Of a stretch of 5,186 bases of DNA, positions 1 through 4,980 are shown in pieces; position 1 is the stretch's first letter; the number at the start of each line of letters is the position of its first letter. Location of the stretch: positions 1-5,186 of the forward strand of contig JAISDD010000175.1 of the NCBI GenBank assembly GCA_031265005.1, written 5' to 3'. The position numbers were made by a program, and so were the translations under genes. A model generated the notes under the pieces. The model saw only the letters and a program-made list of their open reading frames with translations, did no database searches and was not told the DNA's origin. This DNA is from Syntrophomonadaceae bacterium. GTDB lineage: Bacteria; Bacillota; Syntrophomonadia; Syntrophomonadales; Syntrophomonadaceae.

Positions 1-500
1 ACGATGTTTTCAGTGTACAGATGCATACTGTCTTGTGCGTTCCATTCGATTCCCCATGTTACTCCTGTAGGCGCATAGAATTTTTCATAGGTTCGAGGAT
101 CCAAGGTAGCGTCCACGGCAACCCATTCGTCGCTCAAATCAACCAATGTGAAGCAATGCTTTTCGGTATCATGCAGCGTTTCATATCCTTCACCCAACGC
201 CGGCTTCATAAATTCCTTTTTGACCAAATTATATCCCATTCGGGCCGGTATACCGTTGCAGCGCAGAAGCGCGGTAAGCAACAAGGCTTTATTCCAGCAT
301 GCCCCGTAACCCTTGGTCAAAGTTTCCGATGCTTTTACCTTTACCAGATCACATCCGAAGCGGACATTGTTTCGTACATATTTAAATGTCGCCTCTGTTA
401 TTTTCCGCCGGTCGGTGTCTTCTCCCGCAATTTTCTTCGCGATCTCCTCAATGGCCGGATGGCTGAAATCACAATAGAACGTTTCCTGCAAATCTGACAT
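1..500 (-). CDS. Transglutaminase-like domain protein, N-terminal 166 codons (runs off left edge)
   Basis: I translated this frame by hand from ATG at 500-498. It stays open to base 1, so the stop lies outside the window. The protein shows the papain-like transglutaminase core. The nucleophile is Cys68 in GYGACWNKALLLTALLR, followed by the usual NGIPAR turn (82-87). The His is His115 in EKHCFTLVDL, and the acid is Asp130 in WVAVDATLD. All three catalytic positions are intact. There is no signal peptide, so a cytoplasmic protein is likely. Bacterial members of this family act as cysteine peptidases, amidases or cross-linking enzymes; the substrate here cannot be told. The start at 500 is supported by TAAGGGGGT (517-509), nearly identical to the full anti-SD complement TAAGGAGGT, with 8 bases of spacing. 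An in-frame ATG at 530 is an alternative that would add 10 residues, but it lacks a ribosome binding site. The gene probably belongs to a transcription unit separate from gatD, read from the promoter at 836-864. Confidence 0.88.
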   Translation of the reverse strand, partial: MSDLQETFYCDFSHPAIEEIAKKIAGEDTDRRKITEATFKYVRNNVRFGCDLVKVKASETLTKGYGACWNKALLLTALLRCNGIPARMGYNLVKKEFMKPALGEGYETLHDTEKHCFTLVDLSDEWVAVDATLDPRTYEKFYAPTGVTWGIEWNAQDSMHLYTENI

Positions 501-508
501 TTTTATAA

Positions 509-517
509 ACCCCCTTA
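509..517 (-). promoter_or_regulatory. Ribosome binding site of the transglutaminase-like gene
   Basis: The minus strand reads TAAGGGGGT. It differs from the ideal TAAGGAGGT at one base, and that position can still pair as G:U. It ends 8 bases before ATG 500. This decides the start in favour of 500 over the in-frame ATG at 530. Confidence 0.75.
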
Positions 518-529
518 AGCTTTTTTCCA

Positions 530-592
530 TTATGCCTGTTTGTCCGCGAACATCGCCAGCATGGTCAATACAGCTGTACTTTTTCTTCTCAT
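530..592 (-). CDS. Possible 20-residue small protein or leader peptide
   Basis: A short frame starts at ATG 592 and stops at TAA 532-530. It encodes 20 residues beginning MRRKSTAVLTMLAMF and ending ADKQA. It is preceded by AAAAAGGAGTGGG, with the AAGGAG core at 610-605, 12 bases from the ATG; this is strong in sequence but slightly long in spacing. The peptide has a basic N-terminus (MRRK) followed by a short nonpolar stretch, too short for a convincing membrane helix or signal peptide. It ends 29 bases before the transglutaminase start, and its stop overlaps an in-frame ATG of that gene as TAATG. It could be a leader peptide coupling translation to the downstream gene, a genuine small protein, or chance. 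I recognise no family. Confidence 0.35.
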   Translation of the reverse strand: MRRKSTAVLTMLAMFADKQA

Positions 593-604
593 AATTTGTT
601 CCCA

Positions 605-610
605 CTCCTT
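605..610 (-). promoter_or_regulatory. Shine-Dalgarno sequence ahead of the 20-codon frame
   Basis: AAGGAG on the minus strand lies inside AAAAAGGAGTGGG. The only plausible start downstream is ATG 592, 12 bases away. A GTG at 605-603, in frame with the transglutaminase gene, overlaps the motif itself and cannot be served by it. The motif is the main reason to take the 20-codon frame seriously. Confidence 0.45.
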
Positions 611-621
611 TTTCCGTTTTT

Positions 622-666
622 TTATACGCACTTGTTTGAAAATTCAAACAAAGTAAGTAACCTCAT
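622..666 (-). CDS. Possible 14-codon upstream frame (doubtful)
   Basis: ATG at 666-664 opens a 14-codon frame, MRLLTLFEFSNKCV, ending at TAA 624-622. GGAAGGA precedes it by only 3 bases, which is tighter than usual. The inverted repeat at 632-651 lies wholly inside it. It would be the first translated element of the leader upstream of the transglutaminase gene. Chance is a fair explanation for a frame this short. Confidence 0.15.
   Translation of the reverse strand: MRLLTLFEFSNKCV
632..651. repeat. 9+9 base inverted repeat, operator-like
   Basis: TTGTTTGAA (632-640) and TTCAAACAA (643-651) are perfect inverted arms separated by 2 bases. The compact, nearly continuous symmetry is what dimeric repressors such as TetR-type proteins bind. 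As RNA it could also make a short AU-rich hairpin. A TATAAA hexamer follows on the minus strand at 626-621, but I see no good -35 at the right distance. It may be an operator over a weak second promoter, or a leader hairpin. No cognate regulator is in the window. Confidence 0.5.
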
Positions 667-697
667 TAATCCTTCCACTGGTTTAACGAAACGGTTT

Positions 698-719
698 GCG
701 AAAAAGTATGCTTTTCCGC
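698..719 (-). repeat. Stem-loop / palindromic element in the leader
   Basis: On the minus strand this reads GCGGAAAAG, CATA, CTTTTTCGC: nine paired positions including one G:U, with a 4-base loop. No U-run follows (next bases AAACCG), so it is not a standard terminator. Its core, AAAAGTATGCTTTT on the plus strand, resembles the two GTATAC palindromes at 770-785 and 795-810. It may be a third, weaker copy of the same binding site. Confidence 0.4.
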
Positions 720-769
720 GGAGACAGAAAACGCGAAAATATGATAAAAATTTATCTATTTACAGCACA

Positions 770-810
770 AATAAGTATACCTATTCGCGGAGCAAAAAAG
801 TATACTTATT
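770..810. repeat. Inverted repeat built from two GTATAC palindromes, operator-like
   Basis: AATAAGTATAC (770-780) and GTATACTTATT (800-810) are perfect 11-base inverted arms around a 19-base loop. Each arm is also the centre of its own pseudo-palindrome. AATAAGTATACCTATT (770-785) and AAAAAGTATACTTATT (795-810) each match their reverse complement at 14 of 16 positions. The centres are 25 bases apart. The pair lies roughly 20 to 60 bases downstream of the transcription start predicted from the promoter at 836-864. This is where a repressor could block elongation; the transcript could instead fold into a hairpin. I cannot name the regulator. Confidence 0.5.
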
Positions 811-835
811 GGCACAATTTTTTAGATTTTTTCCC

Positions 836-864
836 ATTATACACGCCTGCAGCCTGCCAGTCAA
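836..864 (-). promoter_or_regulatory. Sigma-A type promoter reading toward the transglutaminase gene
   Basis: The minus strand carries TTGACT (864-859), a 17-base spacer and TATAAT (841-836). The -10 is perfect, the -35 matches five of six, and the spacing is ideal. Initiation is expected near 829. The promoter begins 16 bases past the gatD stop, so it separates the transglutaminase unit from the murT-gatD operon. The predicted leader is about 240 bases to the 20-codon frame and about 330 bases to the transglutaminase ATG. No terminator is visible between gatD and this promoter, so read-through may add to its output. Confidence 0.7.
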
Positions 865-880
865 TGTTTTTCGGAAATGT

Positions 881-1624
881 TCAGCTTTTTATTTTCATAA
901 CCTTTGCCAGCACTTGCTGACGAGCGTAGTTTTCTATTTTGTCCGTCAAACATCCGCTGTCTATGTTTATACCTTTACGGGCCATCATTACTCGAATAAA
1001 AAAATCGGCTACAGCTGGGTTTTTCGGCAATAGAGGCCCATGTAAATAGGTTCCTATTAAATTATTAAATATTATTCCTTCTGTGTGATCCTTGCCATTG
1101 TTGCCATGCCCTTTTATTACTTTCCCCCAAGGCCGCAAAGTTGTGTCATTAAAATAAGTATAGCCGCCATGATTTTCGAAACCTATGACTTGGTATGTTT
1201 CGTTATTATTTTTAACTTCCACGACTATATTTCCAATCAGCCTTTTCGGGCCTCCTTCGCTAAAAAAATCAAAATAGTTCAAACCTTCCATTTTAAAACC
1301 CTGACCGGTCAAATAGTAGCTGCCCAGCAGCTGATAAGATCCGCAGATGAAAAGAACCGGAAAACCATTTTTTATTTCACGCCATAATTCTTCCTTCTTA
1401 CACTGGAGATCGTCATATACCAAACTTTGTTCACGGTCCGAACCCCCGCCCATAAAAATCATATCCACATCGGCAAAATTCCATTCGTCTCCGATGTCCA
1501 AGCTCTTTACCCGGCAATCATACCCCAGCCATTCTAATCTTTTTTGCAAACAGATCAAATTGCCGCGGTCGCCATATAAGTTCATTAAGTTGGGATAAAG
1601 ATGCGCGATAATAAAAGAGGTCAT
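881..1624 (-). CDS. gatD: Lipid II isoglutaminyl synthase, glutaminase subunit GatD
   Basis: This 247-residue protein is a class I glutamine amidotransferase of the cobyric acid synthase-like (CobB/CobQ) type. It frees ammonia from glutamine and passes it to MurT, which amidates the alpha-carboxyl of D-Glu in the lipid II stem peptide at the inner face of the membrane. The nucleophile is Cys94 in LFICGSYQLLG, the catalytic His is His195 in GTYLHGPLLPKNP, and Arg128 (PKRLIGN) sits where Staphylococcus aureus GatD has its glutamine-binding Arg128. As in that family there is no third catalytic acid of its own; MurT supplies it. The N-terminal HLYPNLMNLYGDRGN stretch is typical, and full length is normal. 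AAGGAG (1636-1631) lies 6 bases before the ATG. murT ends 15 bases upstream, so the two subunits are almost certainly co-transcribed. No key residue is missing. Confidence 0.93.
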   Translation of the reverse strand: MTSFIIAHLYPNLMNLYGDRGNLICLQKRLEWLGYDCRVKSLDIGDEWNFADVDMIFMGGGSDREQSLVYDDLQCKKEELWREIKNGFPVLFICGSYQLLGSYYLTGQGFKMEGLNYFDFFSEGGPKRLIGNIVVEVKNNNETYQVIGFENHGGYTYFNDTTLRPWGKVIKGHGNNGKDHTEGIIFNNLIGTYLHGPLLPKNPAVADFFIRVMMARKGINIDSGCLTDKIENYARQQVLAKVMKIKS

Positions 1625-1639
1625 AATTTTCTCCTTAAT

Positions 1640-3034
1640 TTAATGTTCAGACAACGGAGATTCGTATCGGTTTTTCGGACTATAACCAGAATTTTTTAAA
1701 CGCATCAATATTTTTCTGGTTTTAAACAAAGCGGTATACGTACATACGATATAAATTAATTCCGAATTATCACGCAGGGATTTTTCTATTCCTTGTTTTA
1801 TATCGCCGGCAATGCTGATTTCATCCTGCGGCCATCCCGCGTATTTTACGCGTAAAGCTATATCTCCGCTTCTTTGTCCGGCGCAGTAAATTTTTTTGAT
1901 ATGACGGTCTTCCCGCATAATGTTTTCCATTTCCACATCCCATATCCAGGAAACATCACGGCCGTCAGCAGGATTATCATTTAAAATCAATACTAGGTTT
2001 TTTTCCTGGCCATCGTTGGCAAAAGCCGATAAAAGCTGATTAAAACCAGCCGGATTTTTAACTAACGTGAGCACGCATTCTCTGTCACCCACACTGATAC
2101 TTTCCATACGCCCTGAAGTTGAACGAAAGCTGCTGATAGCTTGCCTGATTATTACTGGTGTAATTTTCAAATGATCGGCCAGCGCCGCTGCCGCTAAAAT
2201 ATTATAGGCATTATAATATCCCGGCAAATTGCTTTGTATACGATTGCCGTTTACCGATACCTGCACGAAAGGCCGCATCAGCAAATCAGAGGCCCGGTAA
2301 TCCGCTTGAGGATTTTTATTGCCGCAATTAGGGCAATAATATTTTCCTAGCTGCGCATAATGGAAAAATTCATACTTGATAGGGGCGCCGCAAACCATGC
2401 AATATCTGCCTTCTCGGTTTTCCTGACTGTCATTTTGGTCATACGCATTAGCGTCATAACTAAAATAATACGCTTCGCAGCCGCTTTCTTGAGCAAAACA
2501 GCTTACCAGCGGATCGTCGGCGTTTAAAATAAGCTTGATAGCAGAGCCGTCCACCGCTCTTTTTATCAAATCTATAGTATGGTCCAATTCTCCGAAACGA
2601 TCTAATTGATCGCGAAAAAAGTTGGTAATCAAAAGCAAATCAGCCGATATTTCTTCAAGCAGCAAAGGTACATTAGCTTCGTCGGTCTCCAGCAGCGCGT
2701 AGTCATAGCGGCTGCGTCCTTTCCAATCGGAAGCGGCGACAAAAGCTGCCGTTATCCCAGTGATCATGTTTGCGCCGGCGGCGTTATGTACTATCGTTTC
2801 ACCATTTTCCCGCAAAATATGAGCTATTATATTAGCCGTAGTGGTTTTTCCATTGGTGCCCGTAACAATTACTGTTTCTTTTTTCACTCCGGCCGACAGT
2901 TCCTTTAAAATAGAAGGGTACACTTTTCTAGCCCAATAGCCCGGCAAAACAGTACCTTGATTTCCCCACAAGCGCGATAACGCCAAAACCGCTTTTCCTA
3001 TTAACACCGCCGCCATTATCCGCAATTGTTTCAT
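1640..3034 (-). CDS. murT: Lipid II isoglutaminyl synthase, Mur-ligase subunit MurT
   Basis: This 464-residue Mur ligase-like ATPase activates the D-Glu alpha-carboxyl of lipid II for amidation with ammonia from GatD. The N-terminus (about 1-45) carries the MurT-type hydrophobic stretch ending in LPGYWARKVYP. The P-loop is GTNGKTT (59-65), and the ligase middle domain includes LETDEAN (115-121) and the NFFRDQLDRFGE segment (138-149). Four cysteines, C212-x2-C215 and C234-x2-C237, form the zinc ribbon typical of MurT and absent from MurC-F. The C-terminal DUF1727 region contains LNDNPADGRDVSWIWD (351-366). This motif region probably supplies the Asp that completes GatD's catalytic triad, known as Asp349 in S. 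aureus. GGAG (3049-3046) lies 11 bases ahead of the ATG, a little far. The glycosyltransferase stop is 21 bases upstream and gatD begins 15 bases downstream. Length is slightly above the usual value because of a polar tail after about residue 445. Confidence 0.94.
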   Translation of the reverse strand: MKQLRIMAAVLIGKAVLALSRLWGNQGTVLPGYWARKVYPSILKELSAGVKKETVIVTGTNGKTTTANIIAHILRENGETIVHNAAGANMITGITAAFVAASDWKGRSRYDYALLETDEANVPLLLEEISADLLLITNFFRDQLDRFGELDHTIDLIKRAVDGSAIKLILNADDPLVSCFAQESGCEAYYFSYDANAYDQNDSQENREGRYCMVCGAPIKYEFFHYAQLGKYYCPNCGNKNPQADYRASDLLMRPFVQVSVNGNRIQSNLPGYYNAYNILAAAALADHLKITPVIIRQAISSFRSTSGRMESISVGDRECVLTLVKNPAGFNQLLSAFANDGQEKNLVLILNDNPADGRDVSWIWDVEMENIMREDRHIKKIYCAGQRSGDIALRVKYAGWPQDEISIAGDIKQGIEKSLRDNSELIYIVCTYTALFKTRKILMRLKNSGYSPKNRYESPLSEH

Positions 3035-3055
3035 CTATTATTCAGCTCCGACGAT

Positions 3056-4228
3056 TTAAGAAGTAATAAGTGATTGCTTGTTATTATCATTTACCACCAT
3101 TCGATATAGCTTTTCCATTTTTCTGGCCATGTGTATCGACGACAATTTCTCAGCTTTTTTATAAGCTTGCTGTACCATATTCATATAAACCTGTTCATCG
3201 TCCAAAAGGGAACATACGGCATTTTTAAAATCCAGCCTGCGTTCAGCGCACAGCATCCCGTTCTGCCCACTATCCACCATATCTTCCACTCCTCCGGCTC
3301 GAACAGCTACCGCAGGCAACCCTGAAGCCATGGCTTCCAAAAGCACTAATCCTTGAGTTTCTGTTTTAGAAGTAAAAACAAATAAATGGGCGGAATGATA
3401 AACATTGCCCAATGTCTCATAAGGAAGCACTCCTGTAAATATTATATCTTCGTCTAAAATTAACCCCGACGCGACCGCCAAGTCTTTCAATTTTTCCTCA
3501 AACGGCCCTCCAGCTACTAATACCAACACGGTTTCTATTTTTTGTTCGTGAATATCTTTAAACGCCTCTATTAAAAATTCCAGATTTTTTTCTTTGGTTA
3601 GGCGTCCCACAAACAACAGTATTTTTTTATTGCGGGTGGCAGGATAATGTTCATTAAGCCATCCTGAGTCTCCGGTTGCGAATTTTTGCAGCTGTACTCC
3701 GGTAGGGATAACAGTCATGGGCGTAGTTATTCTTTGCGCGTTCAGCTTTCTCTTAACTATTGAACTGGGAACTATTACATGATCACATTTATTACAATAA
3801 TATTTGCTGTATTGAACGATTAATTTTTTTACTAAATCGTGCGCCATCGGCACATAATGCACATATTGATCATACATGGTGTGATACGTAAATATCAAAG
3901 GAAGCTGCTGTTTCTGCGCGCAGTGCAAGCCTACCTGCCCTAATATAAAAGGAGAATGAGCATGGATAAGGTCCAATTCAATTTTTTTTAATAGGTTCTG
4001 CATCTTAGGATAATATGGAATAGCTAAAGAATAATCCGAATTAGTCGGCGAAGGCAACGACTTCATACGGTAAACGCCAGGTTCTTCTTCACTGTGATTA
4101 AAATAATTAGGAGCAAAAATAAATATCTCATGCCCCCAACGGCTCAATTCTTCTTTAAAAGAAACGATAGAATTCACCACTCCGCTGGTATAGGGCTTAT
4201 AACTATCGGTAAAAATACCTATTCGCAT
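3056..4228 (-). CDS. GT4 family glycosyltransferase, probably lipid glucosyltransferase
   Basis: With the start at ATG 4228 this is 390 residues, normal for a GT-B fold retaining glycosyltransferase. The N-terminal domain begins MRIGIFTDSYKPYTSGVVNS, with the glycine-rich acceptor-side loop, and contains DLIHAHSPFILG and FTYHTMYDQYVHY. The C-terminal nucleotide-sugar domain has FVGRLTKEKNLEFLIEAF and the EX7E motif (Glu290 and Glu298 in TETQGLVLLEAMASGLP). There is no signal peptide or clear membrane helix, so it is probably a peripheral enzyme at the inner membrane face. The closest recognisable class is diacylglycerol 3-glucosyltransferase and mannosyltransferase-type GT4 enzymes; the exact sugar and acceptor are inference. 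A GTG at 4237 would add three residues, but it lies inside the ribosome binding site AGAGAGGTG (4243-4235), which is well spaced for ATG 4228. It sits 21 bases before murT, pointing to a shared envelope operon. Confidence 0.85.
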   Translation of the reverse strand: MRIGIFTDSYKPYTSGVVNSIVSFKEELSRWGHEIFIFAPNYFNHSEEEPGVYRMKSLPSPTNSDYSLAIPYYPKMQNLLKKIELDLIHAHSPFILGQVGLHCAQKQQLPLIFTYHTMYDQYVHYVPMAHDLVKKLIVQYSKYYCNKCDHVIVPSSIVKRKLNAQRITTPMTVIPTGVQLQKFATGDSGWLNEHYPATRNKKILLFVGRLTKEKNLEFLIEAFKDIHEQKIETVLVLVAGGPFEEKLKDLAVASGLILDEDIIFTGVLPYETLGNVYHSAHLFVFTSKTETQGLVLLEAMASGLPAVAVRAGGVEDMVDSGQNGMLCAERRLDFKNAVCSLLDDEQVYMNMVQQAYKKAEKLSSIHMARKMEKLYRMVVNDNNKQSLITS

Positions 4229-4234
4229 TACATA

Positions 4235-4243
4235 CACCTCTCT
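4235..4243 (-). promoter_or_regulatory. Ribosome binding site that decides the glycosyltransferase start
   Basis: AGAGAGGTG on the minus strand is followed by TATGTA and then ATG 4228. The GTG that would start three codons earlier is part of this motif, so the ATG is the real start. The resulting N-terminus, MRIGIFTDSYKP, is the usual one in the family. Confidence 0.7.
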
Positions 4244-4257
4244 ATATATAATACTTT

Positions 4258-4500
4258 TTATTGATAATAAAATTTCTCTATATCAGCATTTATTTTTTCC
4301 AATTGGTATTCTAAAAGTTCCAACATGCCGCTTTCATGAATTCTATCATAATAACTATTAATTTTAAATTCATCGTAACTGGTGTTTAAGGAGTACCCGC
4401 TAAAAGCGTCACCACGCAAATGCGCTAGATTTTCTTGTTTGTTTTTAATCAGATTTTCTATTTCCTGTTTCCTGGTAAGCAATTCTTGTAACTGCTCCAT
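4258..4500 (-). CDS. Small helical / coiled-coil protein of unknown function
   Basis: This gene encodes 80 residues and I do not recognise the family. The first 28 residues or so (MEQLQELLTRKQEIENLIKN onward) have heptad-like spacing of Leu and Ile among Glu, Lys and Gln, suggesting an amphipathic helix or coiled coil. A Gly/Ser/Tyr/Asn-rich middle (about 33-52) is followed by a second charged helix (about 57-78). An antiparallel helical hairpin is a reasonable guess. There are no cysteines, no signal peptide and no membrane segment. GGAGG (4513-4509) lies 8 bases before the ATG, directly after the upstream stop, so translation is well supported. The stop is 29 bases before the glycosyltransferase ATG. 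Its position between a membrane protein and a glycosyltransferase hints at an envelope-related accessory role, but that is only context. Confidence 0.75.
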   Translation of the reverse strand: MEQLQELLTRKQEIENLIKNKQENLAHLRGDAFSGYSLNTSYDEFKINSYYDRIHESGMLELLEYQLEKINADIEKFYYQ

Positions 4501-4515
4501 CCACCAATCCTCCTA

Positions 4516-4866
4516 TCAATATTTCAAATGGGCTTGAACAATTTCTACTATGTCCGCTATAAACTTACCTATAATGGGAATATTAAGAAAATTCAATATA
4601 TTCAGTAAATACATGACCAATGCGGCCAGGAGCGTAAACCCCAAAGCCATACCAAAGCCGCGCAATAACCCGCTGAAAAAATTCGGCCATAAAAGCTTTC
4701 TGGGATTATATAAAAGCTCCACATATTCAGTTATGCTCATTTTTTCCATATACAAACATATTTTATCCATTTTTCTTTCTAAAATCGATAACTCATTTCG
4801 CAGAGCGGATAATTCCGTATTTTTTCTATCGAAAATAGTTTCATCGCCGCAATCTTTTTTATCCAA
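4516..4866 (-). CDS. DUF5665 family membrane protein, TTG start
   Basis: This 116-residue protein has a charged N-terminal half with a likely coiled coil (about 15-45, SALRNELSILERKMDKICLY). The segment ITEYVELLYNPRKLLWPNFFSGLLRGFGMALGFTLLAAL matches the DUF5665 pattern as I know it: a Y/N-P-x-L-LW-NF motif followed by a Gly-rich membrane helix. One strong membrane helix covers about residues 70-92, and a second hydrophobic amphipathic stretch runs from about 93 to 112. The function is unknown; the family is found mainly in Clostridia and Negativicutes. The start is TTG 4866, because GGGAGG (4880-4875) is 8 bases from it and an in-frame TGA lies at 4872-4870. ATG 4873 is out of frame, ends after four codons and sits too close to the ribosome binding site. 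The next gene begins 15 bases after the stop. Confidence 0.85.
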   Translation of the reverse strand: MDKKDCGDETIFDRKNTELSALRNELSILERKMDKICLYMEKMSITEYVELLYNPRKLLWPNFFSGLLRGFGMALGFTLLAALVMYLLNILNFLNIPIIGKFIADIVEIVQAHLKY

Positions 4867-4874
4867 AAATCATT

Positions 4875-4880
4875 CCTCCC
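4875..4880 (-). promoter_or_regulatory. Ribosome binding site of the DUF5665 gene
   Basis: GGGAGG on the minus strand is followed by AATGATTT and the TTG start at 4866. The spacer itself contains an out-of-frame ATG only 2 bases after the motif, opening MIFG and a stop. The site therefore decides in favour of the TTG start. Confidence 0.7.
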
Positions 4881-4918
4881 GTTATTATTATTCCCGGAAG
4901 ATTGATCCTATTCAGTTT

Positions 4919-4971
4919 TCAATTCATAAACAGCGCTATTATCATTATCTGCTTAATTTACCTCCTCCTCC
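4919..4971 (-). other. Strong Shine-Dalgarno without an evident gene; remnant or tiny frame
   Basis: The minus strand has GGAGGAGGAGG (4971-4961), the strongest ribosome binding sequence in the window, but no normal gene follows. The nearest ATG (4945) is 15 bases from the last GG and opens only MIIALFMN before TGA at 4921-4919. An in-frame ATT at 4957 is 3 bases away and would give MKQIMIIALFMN. Possible readings are a tiny hydrophobic peptide, a decayed small gene, or a purine-rich spacer with no role. The stretch begins 9 bases after the UPF0210 stop, so it would be translated from the same message. Confidence 0.3.
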
Positions 4972-4980
4972 AAATAGTAT

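Noticed and set aside
21..497. Plus-strand open frame of 158 codons
   Set aside because: It is the antisense shadow of the minus-strand transglutaminase-like gene, which has intact catalytic motifs and a strong ribosome binding site. The plus-strand translation shows no family features.
501..530. Earlier in-frame ATG (530) as start of the transglutaminase-like gene
   Set aside because: No ribosome binding site precedes it, while ATG 500 has a nearly ideal one at 8 bases. It remains possible only through coupling with the 20-codon frame.
603..662. Further upstream extension of the transglutaminase frame, open back to about 662, with a GTG at 605
   Set aside because: The GTG overlaps the AAGGAG motif and so cannot be served by it. 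The extended residues are not family-like and would read through the inverted repeat.
770..810. Intrinsic terminator for the murT-gatD operon
   Set aside because: The stem is AT-rich with a 19-base loop and no U-run follows the 3' arm in the minus direction. It also lies downstream of the new promoter, so an operator or leader hairpin fits better.
501..835. Known riboswitch or T-box leader upstream of the transglutaminase gene
   Set aside because: The length would fit, but I found no recognisable conserved core such as a T-box TGG motif and no terminator hairpin with a U-run.
596..1033. Plus-strand open frame of 145 codons across the regulatory gap and the end of gatD
   Set aside because: It has a low-complexity, Phe/Tyr-rich translation, overlaps gatD antisense and crosses the promoter and inverted repeats. 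No supporting ribosome binding site was seen.
4229..4237. GTG start three codons upstream in the glycosyltransferase gene
   Set aside because: The GTG is part of the ribosome binding site AGAGAGGTG itself. ATG 4228 has proper spacing and gives the N-terminus usual for the family.
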